This document shows, in pieces, positions 35,697 to 43,715 of a stretch of DNA of 64,000 nt. Source of the DNA: Nannocystis exedens (lineage in GTDB: Bacteria; Myxococcota_A; Polyangia; Polyangiales; Polyangiaceae); NCBI GenBank assembly GCA_945861885.1, contig CAMAVR010000011.1:1-64000 (forward strand), written 5' to 3'. The stretch's first letter is position 1. Each line of letters begins with the position of its first letter. The position numbers and the translations under genes were made by a program. The notes below the pieces were generated by a model. The model did no database searches and was not told where the DNA came from. It was given only the letters and a program-made list of their open reading frames with translations.

Positions 35697-35750
35697 GCCC
35701 TCAGAATCTGTAAAAAAAAGCGTTTCGACAGGTTCTTCCCTTACCATCAC

Positions 35751-35770
35751 GGGGAGGCACGCGCCTCCCC
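35751..35770 (+). terminator. hairpin downstream of the AlbA-domain gene
   Basis: Perfect 8-bp stem GGGGAGGC / GCCTCCCC with loop ACGC, 54 bases after the stop. The following tract is CCCCAAAAACAAGG, so the T tract is missing on this strand. Confidence 0.5.
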
Positions 35771-35838
35771 GCCCCAAAAACAAGGTTTTTTGGAGGTCCC
35801 CACCCCACGCGGGCATGCCTCCGGCATGCAATTTGGGT

Positions 35839-35871
35839 GTTGTCGAAAAAATAAATTCTTTTTTCGACAAC
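35839..35871. terminator. bidirectional terminator between convergent genes
   Basis: GTTGTCGAAAAAA and TTTTTTCGACAAC form a perfect stem with a short TAAATTC loop, three bases before the stop codon of the convergent metalloprotease-like gene. Confidence 0.88.
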
Positions 35872-35874
35872 TCT

Positions 35875-36675
35875 TCATCGATACGAATCGTTTTCTATCT
35901 GTGCATGGGCACTTGAATCGACAATGCGACCGAGCTGATCATCGGCATAAAGGCCCGCATCCATTTTCACTTTATCGGTGCAATTGGTGCAAAACTTTTG
36001 AATGTTTTTGAGCATAATTACCGACGAACCGTATGAACCAAAAGGCGTTTCATCGCACCCCGGCTCGCCTGCGAGCGTCGCCCCCGTCCAAATGCTTTTC
36101 TTCTCGCGGCCTTGATCGTCATTAAATGGGATTGGGCATGAGGCATGAGGCCAATTGAAATTTCGCGATTCAGTGTGTCGCGCTTCATGAAAAACGACCA
36201 TGAGGCGCGCAATTTGCGGATGGCTGAACCGGACGAAGTTGTCGGTTAGCCACATCGTGGATGGACCCATGATCGGACTCACACATGCAACCGCCATCCC
36301 GCCGCCGCAATCGGACATTCCAATTTCGGTCACCCGCGAGTCAAAAAAGTACGAATAGATGCTCCCCTCGACCGCTCCAAATATTTTCTTATGAAGTGGC
36401 GAGGTTGTTGACCCATGAATGCCGCCAATAAAACTCAAGTCCTCGCGCATTTGTGTCTTTATCGCTTCAGGGACATCTGAAGCAAATCGGTAGCCAGACG
36501 AAGCGACCGGGATGCCAAAGCGCCCTAAGGCCTGTTTGGCTTCTTCCGGCGAAAAGTAATAAAGATCGGCATTCGATCTTTTTATCTCTTCAGTTGCAGT
36601 CGCAACTCGCGGCACGCCGACTTGAAAGATAACAAAGGGGGACAGTAGCCAACATACGCGCATGATCCGATTCAT
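35875..36675 (-). CDS. secreted protein with HExxH metalloprotease-like motif
   Basis: 266 residues from ATG 36675, chosen for AAGGTGG upstream, for the signal peptide it gives (CWLLSPFVIFQVGVPRVATA) and because it then begins 10 bases after the DUF2062 stop; longer versions would overlap that gene. The zinc-type motif is H163-E-A-R-H167 in VVFHEARHTESRNF. A later Cys-containing segment (GEPGCDETPFGSYG) and CTNCTD suggest disulfides or a third metal ligand region. No known peptidase family is recognised. Its base composition is AT-richer than most of the window. Confidence 0.7.
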   Translation of the reverse strand: MNRIMRVCWLLSPFVIFQVGVPRVATATEEIKRSNADLYYFSPEEAKQALGRFGIPVASSGYRFASDVPEAIKTQMREDLSFIGGIHGSTTSPLHKKIFGAVEGSIYSYFFDSRVTEIGMSDCGGGMAVACVSPIMGPSTMWLTDNFVRFSHPQIARLMVVFHEARHTESRNFNWPHASCPIPFNDDQGREKKSIWTGATLAGEPGCDETPFGSYGSSVIMLKNIQKFCTNCTDKVKMDAGLYADDQLGRIVDSSAHAQIENDSYR

Positions 36676-36685
36676 GAGCACCACC

Positions 36686-37225
36686 TTATTTTGGGCTATT
36701 TTTTTCCGCCGCACGTGCCTTGCGATACGCCTCATATTCCTCAAAATAGCGCCATCCGAAGTACACGATGGCCCACGCTGCTAGCCCCGCCACGACACCG
36801 CAGACGGTGCATCCGAGAAGAAACGGTTTCCAAATATCGCGCAGTTCGGTAACCAGCGATTTCCACGACAGGTGCATATCGACCGGGCGGATTGTTTCAC
36901 CCAGGATCTTGGCGCCAACCTTGTAAGAAAACACGTAAAGCGGGACCATTGTTAATGGCGTGTTCAGCCACACAAGGCCTAGCGATAAAATCAAATTGGC
37001 GCGCGCAGGTATAGCGAGCAGCAGTACCAACATTAGTTGGAATGGAAACGGCATAAGCATCCCAAAAATGCCGAGTGCGACGCCGCGTGAGACGGAAGAC
37101 CTATCGAACGCCCAATACTCTGGCGACCGATTTAATATCGGCTGCAAGTAACGAACAATTCTCTCTTTTTGAAGTGACTCTCGTGTGGGAATTTTACTTT
37201 TTAGCCACGCGATAATCTCCCGCAT
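36686..37225 (-). CDS. DUF2062 membrane protein
   Basis: 179 residues from ATG 37225; a further upstream start (37249) is possible. The DUF2062 pattern is clear: a leading basic helix (QKERIVRYLQPILNR), then RGVALGIFGMLMPFPFQ, membrane segments LMLVLLLAIPARANLILSLG and LNTPLTMVPLYVFSYKVG, an amphipathic loop and a final membrane helix FLLGCTVCGVVAGLAAWAIV. The family occurs in the inner membrane, sometimes next to glycosyltransferases, and its function is unknown. It is probably cotranscribed with the secreted HExxH protein. Confidence 0.82.
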   Translation of the reverse strand: MREIIAWLKSKIPTRESLQKERIVRYLQPILNRSPEYWAFDRSSVSRGVALGIFGMLMPFPFQLMLVLLLAIPARANLILSLGLVWLNTPLTMVPLYVFSYKVGAKILGETIRPVDMHLSWKSLVTELRDIWKPFLLGCTVCGVVAGLAAWAIVYFGWRYFEEYEAYRKARAAEKNSPK

Positions 37226-37443
37226 TAAGGGAGCATAACGACGTCCCACCGACCGGCAACTTTATCGAAGCCGGAGCTTTTCGCAGACTCACCGACATTG
37301 TCCCCTTACGTAGTCTGGGGCCGCAGCGTCTCGCGCCAAGTGCGCTTACAATTAGGCTTCACGGCGAACTAATCATCGCCGACAGTGGTGCTAACGCCCC
37401 GCTGCGCGTAGTTCGATAAACTTAACTTTACCAAGGAAAAAAA

Positions 37444-38829
37444 ATGAGCCGACACGCTTCGACGATTCAGACAATAAACCCAGCGACCGGCGCCAACGGG
37501 CGAGCGTATCCCGTAACTTCCGATGACGACGTTGCCCGCGCGATCGACGCCGCCGACGCGGCATTTCGTGACTGGCGCGACGTGGCATTTGCCGACCGCG
37601 CAGCGCTTATCAGGAAAGCGGCGCAACTTCTCCGCACGCGATCTGACGCATTCGCGAAGCTAGTTTCAGAAGAAATGGGGAAGGTTGTTCGAGAGGGGCA
37701 AGCCGAGATCGAAAAGTGCGCGATGACGTGCGAATACTACGCCGACAACGCCGAATCGTTTCTCGCACGAATGCCCGTCGCTATTGATAAGCGGCCCGCG
37801 TTTGTGACGTTCCGGCCGCTCGGCGTCGTGCTTGCTGTCATGCCGTGGAACTTTCCGTTCTGGCAAGTGGTGCGTTTTGCCGCACCGGCGCTTATGGCCG
37901 GCAACGCTGCTCTTCTCAAACACGCTTCGAATGTCCCCGGTTGCGCGCTTGCACTCGAGCAGCTGTTTGCTGATGCAGGTTTTCCGAACGGGCTTTTTCG
38001 CGCGCTGCTTATCCCGTCGTCGCGCGTTTCGCCGATTATCGAAGATCGGCGAGTGGCCGCAGTAACGCTTACCGGTAGCACCGACGCGGGGCGCGCAGTG
38101 GCCAAAAAAGCGGGCGAAATGCTTAAAAAAACAGTACTTGAGCTCGGCGGAAGCGACGCGTATCTAATTCTCGAAGACGCCGACATCGATGCGGCCGCAG
38201 TCACGTGCGCCAAGAGTCGCCTGCTTAATGCCGGTCAGAGCTGCATCGCGGCAAAGCGATTTATCGTTATCGAATCGGTGCGCGAACGATTTGAAGAGAA
38301 GTTGATCGCAGAGATGGCAAAAGTCACATTTGGCGATCCGTTGCTCGACACGACCGGCATCGGGCCGCTCGCACGGCACGACCTTCGAGACCAAGTGCAC
38401 GATCAAGTGACGCGCTCGATCGCAGCCGGAGCCACGCTGCGTCTAGGCGGTGTTATCCCCGCAAACGCTGGCGCGTTCTATCCGCCAACGGTGCTGACCG
38501 GAGTGCGCCGAGGGGCCGCCGCATTCCACGAAGAGGTCTTCGGTCCGGTAGCCCCGATTATCTCGGCACGCGATGAAGGTGAAGCGATTGCGATCGCCAA
38601 CGATTCGCTATTTGGTCTAGGCGCTGCCGTATTCACCAAAGATACCGCGCGAGGCGAACGAATCGCAGCCGAAAAACTCGAAGCGGGCGTCTGTTATGTA
38701 AACGAACTAGTCCGCTCCGACCCACGCCTGCCCTTCGGCGGAGTAAAGGAGAGCGGCTACGGCCGAGAACTGAGCGCCTTCGGCATTCGCGAGTTCGTAA
38801 ATATAAAAAGCGTTTTGGTAGCCGGCTAA
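37444..38829 (+). CDS. NAD(P)-dependent succinate-semialdehyde dehydrogenase
   Basis: 461 residues, CAAGGAAAAAA before the ATG. ALDH hallmarks: MPWNFPFWQVVRFAAPALMA, LTGSTDAGRAV, base Glu in LELGGSDAYLIL, nucleophile Cys in NAGQSCIAAKRF, and C-terminal PFGGVKESGYGREL. The short N-terminus and PWNFPFWQ block match the Sad/GabD1-type enzymes that oxidise succinate semialdehyde to succinate. The cofactor cannot be set firmly. No GABA transaminase is nearby. Other aliphatic semialdehydes remain possible substrates. Confidence 0.88.
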   Translation: MSRHASTIQTINPATGANGRAYPVTSDDDVARAIDAADAAFRDWRDVAFADRAALIRKAAQLLRTRSDAFAKLVSEEMGKVVREGQAEIEKCAMTCEYYADNAESFLARMPVAIDKRPAFVTFRPLGVVLAVMPWNFPFWQVVRFAAPALMAGNAALLKHASNVPGCALALEQLFADAGFPNGLFRALLIPSSRVSPIIEDRRVAAVTLTGSTDAGRAVAKKAGEMLKKTVLELGGSDAYLILEDADIDAAAVTCAKSRLLNAGQSCIAAKRFIVIESVRERFEEKLIAEMAKVTFGDPLLDTTGIGPLARHDLRDQVHDQVTRSIAAGATLRLGGVIPANAGAFYPPTVLTGVRRGAAAFHEEVFGPVAPIISARDEGEAIAIANDSLFGLGAAVFTKDTARGERIAAEKLEAGVCYVNELVRSDPRLPFGGVKESGYGRELSAFGIREFVNIKSVLVAG

Positions 38830-38905
38830 ACCAAAATGCCGACGTCGCGAAAAATATGCGCGGCGCACGCAAGACTTGCCGTTTAAATAACAAGGAGCCG
38901 AGCCG

Positions 38906-38965
38906 ATGACCGACACGGCTCGCCATCAAGAGCGGATGAATTCGGCCCTGGCGCGCGAAAAATGA
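38906..38965 (+). CDS. possible 19-residue small ORF
   Basis: ATG with AAGGAG eight bases upstream, encoding MTDTARHQERMNSALAREK, in the gap between the dehydrogenase and the serpin. Only the strong ribosome site argues for it; the peptide has no hydrophobic segment and no recognisable family. It may be a leader or a decayed gene start. Confidence 0.25.
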   Translation: MTDTARHQERMNSALAREK

Positions 38966-39058
38966 GGCAAACGGGGTTCGAACCATCGTTGGCATGCCTG
39001 ATGCACTACCTGCTCTCGAACGAAGCGAATCATTCGCTTCGAAGGAGCCTCAACCGCC

Positions 39059-40414
39059 ATGAAAACGATCAACGCACGCACCGTCCGTTCTGTCGCAACG
39101 CTAGCGCTACTTTCAACAGCTCCCCTCGCGGCAGGCTGCGCGTCCGCGTCCGACGAGGGCGGGATGTTGATCGGCGACCGGAGCCCTTCACACAGCGCGC
39201 GCCAAAATACCTATGCCAAAGGAGAAATCCCTTCGGCTCCGGCAGAAGATGTTCGGCAAGTTGTTCAGGGCAATACGCAATTCGCGATCGATCTGTATCG
39301 GCAGATTAACGAGACGGTCGGCCCGAAAGAGAACATCTTTTTCGCGCCCCAAAGTGTGTCGACTGCACTCGCGATGACGTACGCAGGAGCCAAAGGGGCA
39401 ACCGGCAATGAGATTGCCAAAGCGCTGCATTTTAACCTCGAAGGCGAGAAGCTCCACGCCGCGTTTGGGAACCTAAACGCCCGGCTCGTTACATCGCAGC
39501 AGGAGAAGGACGGCGTTGTCGTGCGTAATGCGAATGGGCTCTTCGGCGAGCGAACGTTGAAGCCGCTGTCTGAATTTGTCACCACACTCACACGAAACTA
39601 CGGCGCCGACTTTGCGCAGCTTGACTTCAAAAATGCCGCTGAAGCATCGCGAACGGCGATCAACCGGTGGGTCAGCGACGCGACAGATCATCGCATTTCG
39701 ACTCTGATGCCAGAAGGCTCTATCACGACGATTTCCCGCGTCGTCATCGCGAACGCGATGACCTTCGTCGGCAGCTGGAAAAGCGCGTTCGACGCGACTC
39801 TAACGAAGCCGGCACAATTTCACCTTGCCGACGGTTCGGAGACGACGGTGAAGGTGATGCACAAGCGGCTTCAGGATAGCTCGTACTACGAAAACGACCT
39901 CTTTCAGTCGGTTCGTATCGACTGCACCACCGACGCGGCGAACCCCGGTGGCCCAGCTTACCAACTTGTCGTAGCACTCCCGCGTGCCGGCAAACTTGAG
40001 CAATTCGAAGGCGCAATGAGCGCCGGATTGTTCGACCAGCTTGGCACAGTCACAAGCGCGCTTCCGAGCCACGTTGATTTGTCGCTGCCGAAATTCAAAA
40101 TCGACATGCCTCCACGATCGCTTAGGACCGAGCTAATCCGCCTGGGCGTTGATCGCGCGTTCTCGGAAGCCGCCAACTTCAGCGGTATCTCGGGCGAAGA
40201 GCTTGTAAATTTGAGCGATGTGCTTCACACGGCAACCATCACGGTCGACGAAAAAGGGGCCGTCGCATCTGCCGCAACCGGTGGCGGAGCCATCACAACT
40301 TCGTACCCGTCGACAGTCAGAGAGATTAACGTCGACCGACCGTTCTTCGTCTTGATTCGCGAAGCAAACACCGGCGCGATCGCCTTCATGGGCCGCGTTG
40401 CGGATGTTCGGTGA
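39059..40414 (+). CDS. serpin-family protease inhibitor, lipoprotein
   Basis: 451 residues. GAAGGAG lies about a dozen bases before ATG 39059. The lipobox is LAAGC (Cys27), followed by a flexible linker to about residue 65. The serpin domain then runs to the end: ENIFFAPQSVSTALAMTYAGAKG, IANAMTFVGSWKSAFD, LVVALPRAGKLEQFE, LSLPKFKIDMPPRSLRTELI, LSDVLHTATITVDEKG, and the closing VDRPFFVLIREANTGAIAFMG. The hinge reads VDEKGAVASAATGG, small residues as needed for loop insertion, so it should be inhibitory. The reactive bond lies in ITTSYPSTV. Surface anchoring suggests protection against its own or foreign proteases. Confidence 0.95.
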   Translation: MKTINARTVRSVATLALLSTAPLAAGCASASDEGGMLIGDRSPSHSARQNTYAKGEIPSAPAEDVRQVVQGNTQFAIDLYRQINETVGPKENIFFAPQSVSTALAMTYAGAKGATGNEIAKALHFNLEGEKLHAAFGNLNARLVTSQQEKDGVVVRNANGLFGERTLKPLSEFVTTLTRNYGADFAQLDFKNAAEASRTAINRWVSDATDHRISTLMPEGSITTISRVVIANAMTFVGSWKSAFDATLTKPAQFHLADGSETTVKVMHKRLQDSSYYENDLFQSVRIDCTTDAANPGGPAYQLVVALPRAGKLEQFEGAMSAGLFDQLGTVTSALPSHVDLSLPKFKIDMPPRSLRTELIRLGVDRAFSEAANFSGISGEELVNLSDVLHTATITVDEKGAVASAATGGGAITTSYPSTVREINVDRPFFVLIREANTGAIAFMGRVADVR

Positions 40415-40424
40415 TGGTGTGAGC

Positions 40425-40482
40425 GGCGCTTCGAAAACTGGCCGATAGTTCAACCGAACTATCGGCCAGTTTTCGAAGCGCC
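40425..40482. terminator. perfect 26-bp inverted repeat at convergent gene ends
   Basis: Arms 40425-40450 and 40457-40482 are exact complements around a six-base loop (CAACCG). The structure begins 10 bases after the serpin stop and covers the last eight codons and stop of the convergent response regulator gene, so it serves as a bidirectional terminator partly made of coding sequence. Confidence 0.9.
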
Positions 40483-41832
40483 GTATTCGTGCATCCGATA
40501 CTGAATCGTTCGCACGCTGATATCGAGAATTTCGGCCGCTTTCGTCGTCGAACCTTCGGTCGCTTCAAGAGTCTTCATGATGGCGTAGCGCTCAAGTTCG
40601 GCCATCGTCGCTCCGGGGATTCGCATTGGGCCAAGGTTCTCTTTCGCTGCTTCGAACGGAAGGTCCTCTTCGTCGATAAACGTCCCCTCGCAAAGCACGA
40701 CGGCCCTTTCGATTGCATTTTCAAGAGCGCGAACGTTGCCAGGCCACCTGTACGAGACAAGTTTGGCGCGAGCCCTTTCGGTGAAGTCGTCGATGCGCTT
40801 GTGGTTTTCAATCGCGAATTTGCGAAGAAAATGCCCCGCCAGCGCCAGAACGTCGCCCCCTCTCATCCGAAGCGGCGGCATTTCGATGTGAACGACGTTG
40901 AGGCGGTAGTAGAGGTCTTCGCGAAAGCGCCCCTGCTTAACATCTGCACCGAGATCGCGGTTCGTCGCGGCGATGACACGAACATCAACAGGGACAACAT
41001 CGCCACCACCCACGCGTTGAATGGTGCGCTCTTGAAGAACTTGCAGCAGTTTGACCTGAGTGAGTGGCGGGATTTCGCCGATTTCATCGAGAAACACCGT
41101 CCCTCCGGTTGCTTGTTCGAAACGCCCTACCCGTCTCTTCTCAGCTCCGGTGAACGAGCCTTTTTCGTGACCAAAAAGCTCACTTTCAAGCAGCGACTCC
41201 GCAAGCGCGGCGCAGTGAAGCGACACGAACGGCTTCGACGCGCGAGGGCTGAGCGTGTGAATTGCGCGCGCGAGCTCTCCCTTCCCCGTACCGCTTTCGC
41301 CAGTGATCAAGACCGTTGCGCGCGAATTGGCGACGCGCGTTGCCACCCGGTAAACGCTCTGCATCGCCGAACTCGCGCCGATCAACCCTTGCAACCCTTC
41401 GGTGTCGCGCTCGCGAATTTGCCGCCGGAGATTTTCGGCTTCAATGCGAACGTCGCGTCGCTGCAGCGCGCGTTCAATCACCACTCGCAACGCGTCAAAA
41501 TCGATCGGCTTGGCGATGTAGTCTTCGGCGCCGCCGCGCATCGCCACGACGGCTGCACTCAAGTCGTGAGATGACGTCGCGACGATAACCGGGAGGCTCT
41601 TGTCTTGCTCTCGAAGCTTCGTCAAAAGCCCAATGCCATCCATGTTGGGCATCTTGAGATCGGTGACGACAAGATCTGGCGGCGCTTCGGCGGCGCGCGC
41701 GAGCGCCTTCACGCCGTCCTCCGCGCCATCGACCGTATAACCTTCGCTTCGAAGTAGACGCTCAAGCGCGCTGCGCGCGGCTGAATCGTCGTCAACGACA
41801 AGAAGTCGAGCTTTTCCCATATCATCGCTCAT
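40459..41832 (-). CDS. NtrC-family sigma-54-dependent response regulator
   Basis: 457 residues, AAGGTGA before the ATG. Domains: receiver (about 1-125) with phospho-acceptor Asp58 in [12 protein letters not shown] and acidic pair VVDDD; AAA+ ATPase (about 145-385) with Walker [12 protein letters not shown], the sigma-54 contact loop [10 protein letters not shown], Walker [12 protein letters not shown] and [17 protein letters not shown]; Fis-type helix-turn-helix at the end ([22 protein letters not shown]). It activates RpoN promoters when phosphorylated, probably by the histidine kinase at 44760. It is the last gene of the stressosome operon. Confidence 0.96.
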   Translation of the reverse strand: MSDDMGKARLLVVDDDSAARSALERLLRSEGYTVDGAEDGVKALARAAEAPPDLVVTDLKMPNMDGIGLLTKLREQDKSLPVIVATSSHDLSAAVVAMRGGAEDYIAKPIDFDALRVVIERALQRRDVRIEAENLRRQIRERDTEGLQGLIGASSAMQSVYRVATRVANSRATVLITGESGTGKGELARAIHTLSPRASKPFVSLHCAALAESLLESELFGHEKGSFTGAEKRRVGRFEQATGGTVFLDEIGEIPPLTQVKLLQVLQERTIQRVGGGDVVPVDVRVIAATNRDLGADVKQGRFREDLYYRLNVVHIEMPPLRMRGGDVLALAGHFLRKFAIENHKRIDDFTERARAKLVSYRWPGNVRALENAIERAVVLCEGTFIDEEDLPFEAAKENLGPMRIPGATMAELERYAIMKTLEATEGSTTKAAEILDISVRTIQYRMHEYGASKTGR

Positions 41833-41855
41833 TGGCTGTCACCTTCTGCCGCTAT

Positions 41856-42911
41856 TCATCGTACGGCCATGACGAGAATATCGTCGTTGTCTTTACCGAA
41901 CCGCCCAGCCAGCGCATGCGCAATTCGAATGGGGTGCTCGCGCATAAGGTCGAGGTCGCCCTCGATGTTCGTCCTGGTAGATAGCCCATCCGTGAAGATC
42001 ACGACGACATCGTATGGTTCGAGCGAGCGGACCTCGCTATTCGGCCGCCTCGTTGGCCCCGGCGCGCCCAAAACAGACGATGGCCCCGATATCCGGTACG
42101 AGCGACCGCGGCCGTAAATATGAAGTCCAACATTGCCCACCGCGGCGGCCTCGACGCCTCCACTCGGTTCGATAAAACGCGCGACCGTCATCACCGCGCC
42201 GCGCGTGCTCGCAAGCGTGCGATGGCATGCCGCCAGGATGCCATCGACCGGCATGACGGCCTCTTCGCGCAGCGTGCAAATCGCTTGCATTGATGCCAAC
42301 CGGGCAGCCGGCCCATGACCAAGGCCGTCAGCGACACCGACAAGAAGGGCGCCCTCCGTGCGAACAAAACAGGCATGATCGCCGCTGACGCGCTCACCCG
42401 GAAACGGGCGGCCGTAGATACCAATTTCTCTTCGCCGACAAACCGGCTCGGCAAACTTGCGTGCCCAAATGCACGACCCCTCCCCGACGCGTATGTCGAA
42501 ATCAACTTCGTCTGCCAGTTCGAGCACGGCGGCTAGGCCGACGCCCAAGCTCGAACGAAATGACGACTGCGCTCTGTCTCCTCGCAACGCGCTGGTTGGG
42601 TCGGCGATGCCGTCGCCGCGGTCCGCAGCGATAATTTCTAAACCTGGAACGCTATCGCGCTCGATCGGATGAATCGCAATCTCGCCGTACCGTGCGTGCG
42701 CCCATTGATTACGTGCAAGCTCGCTTGCAACGTTCACCAGGCGCTCGATCGCAACTTGCGGCATCCGAACCTTCGCCCCCTCGAGGCGCACGTGCTCGCG
42801 CACCACCGACACGGACGCTTCATCGAGCAGCGCAATTCGCGTCGCTTGCGATTCGCGTTCGGTTCGCGACATCGTCGCATCGAGCCATTCGTCGATCAGT
42901 AGGGATTCCAT
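41856..42911 (-). CDS. RsbT-like ATPase fused to PP2C/SpoIIE-type phosphatase
   Basis: 351 residues. Residues about 15-155 are a second GHKL ATPase of the RsbT/RsbW type (RLVNVASELARNQWAHARYG, ADRGDGIADP, SLGVGLAAVLELAD). Residues about 165-351 are an RsbX/SpoIIE-like Ser/Thr phosphatase (GDHACFVRTEGALLVGVADG, LGHGPAARLAS, VVVIFTDGLSTR, KDNDDILVMAVR). In stressosomes RsbX resets RsbR and RsbS by removing phosphate. The start codon lies 16 bases inside the preceding rsbT gene; an internal ATG at 42872 is an alternative start. Confidence 0.9.
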   Translation of the reverse strand: MESLLIDEWLDATMSRTERESQATRIALLDEASVSVVREHVRLEGAKVRMPQVAIERLVNVASELARNQWAHARYGEIAIHPIERDSVPGLEIIAADRGDGIADPTSALRGDRAQSSFRSSLGVGLAAVLELADEVDFDIRVGEGSCIWARKFAEPVCRRREIGIYGRPFPGERVSGDHACFVRTEGALLVGVADGLGHGPAARLASMQAICTLREEAVMPVDGILAACHRTLASTRGAVMTVARFIEPSGGVEAAAVGNVGLHIYGRGRSYRISGPSSVLGAPGPTRRPNSEVRSLEPYDVVVIFTDGLSTRTNIEGDLDLMREHPIRIAHALAGRFGKDNDDILVMAVR

Positions 42912-43312
42912 TTGGTGATTGCAATCGTAGTCCCTCTGCCGACAGTCGACTCAATCATAAATTGGTCAACAAGCCGCTTGCTGCCAGAAAGGCCGAGCCC
43001 CATCGACTTGGCTGTGCTGTACCCTCCGGCGAGCACGCGATCGATATCGGCAATTCCAGGCCCATCGTCTTTGAACACCACCCGGACGCCGAAACGGACG
43101 TTGTCTTGCAACTTTTCGATCGTCGCTACGCCGCGCTTCGCGTGCACCCAAACGTTGCGCGCGAGCTCCGACGCCGCGGTTGTCACAGCCGAGACGCCGA
43201 AGGCGTCAAATTTGCACCCCTGCGCCGCATCCCTCGCTTTGCGTCTAACGAGAATGATGTCGTCTTCCGACTCTATCTTCATTTCGTAGCGCTCGAGCAC
43301 CGTTTCGCTCAC
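42896..43312 (-). CDS. rsbT: RsbT-type serine/threonine kinase, stressosome
   Basis: 138 residues from GTG 43312: GAGG overlaps the rsbS stop and lies five bases upstream, so translation is coupled; ATG 43351 would overlap rsbS by 32 bases. GHKL ATPase motifs are intact: AASELARNVWVHA (Glu/Asn box), FKDDGPGIADID, and GLGLSGSKRLVDQF. The family phosphorylates RsbR and RsbS, leaves the complex and activates a downstream partner, RsbU in Bacillus. No RsbU is here; the partner may be the fused phosphatase gene that follows or the adjacent two-component system. Confidence 0.93.
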   Translation of the reverse strand: MSETVLERYEMKIESEDDIILVRRKARDAAQGCKFDAFGVSAVTTAASELARNVWVHAKRGVATIEKLQDNVRFGVRVVFKDDGPGIADIDRVLAGGYSTAKSMGLGLSGSKRLVDQFMIESTVGRGTTIAITKWNPY

Positions 43313-43319
43313 GCGTGCC

Positions 43320-43715
43320 TCATCGGCTTTTCTCGCTAAAACTATGCGCATCGCCCAATAACTTTGATCGCTCGAACAGCGCGAGCCCTTGATCTAAGTT
43401 CAGCGCGGTGAGCACCCCATCCATCGCGTAGCCCATGCGCACGAGCGTCGCCGCCACCTCGGGCCGCATCCCTACCAATACCGTTTTGGCTCCCATCAAT
43501 TTGGCCATTCGCGCTGTCTCGACAAGAACGCGCGCGACGTATGTGTCGACCATTTCAAGGCCGCTAATATCGAGAATTAGCCCACGCGTCGCCCGCTGTT
43601 CGAGCGACAAGAGAATGTCTTCTTGAAGCTCGTGCGCGACCTGATCTCGAAGCTCAATTTGAATGCTTGCGAGCAGCGTCTCGCCGATGCGCAAAATAGG
43701 AATCGACCCGTTCAT
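43320..43715 (-). CDS. rsbS: RsbS-type STAS protein, stressosome
   Basis: 131 residues, a single STAS domain (PILRIGETLLASIQIELRD, GLILDISGLEMVDTYVARVL, TVLVGMRPEVAATLVRMGY). The position matching the phosphorylated Ser59 of Bacillus RsbS is Thr58 here (MVDTYV). RsbS is the structural and regulatory core that holds RsbT. It overlaps rsbR by four bases (ATGA) and is followed directly by rsbT. Confidence 0.93.
   Translation of the reverse strand: MNGSIPILRIGETLLASIQIELRDQVAHELQEDILLSLEQRATRGLILDISGLEMVDTYVARVLVETARMAKLMGAKTVLVGMRPEVAATLVRMGYAMDGVLTALNLDQGLALFERSKLLGDAHSFSEKSR

Noticed and set aside
38960..39000. GGGGTTCGAACCA resembling a tRNA T arm
   Set aside because: The flanking stems do not pair, and no D or anticodon arm can be drawn on either strand.
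40489..41574. 361-codon open frame antisense to the response regulator
   Set aside because: Shadow of the conserved AAA+ gene; Arg/His/Phe-rich with no domain.
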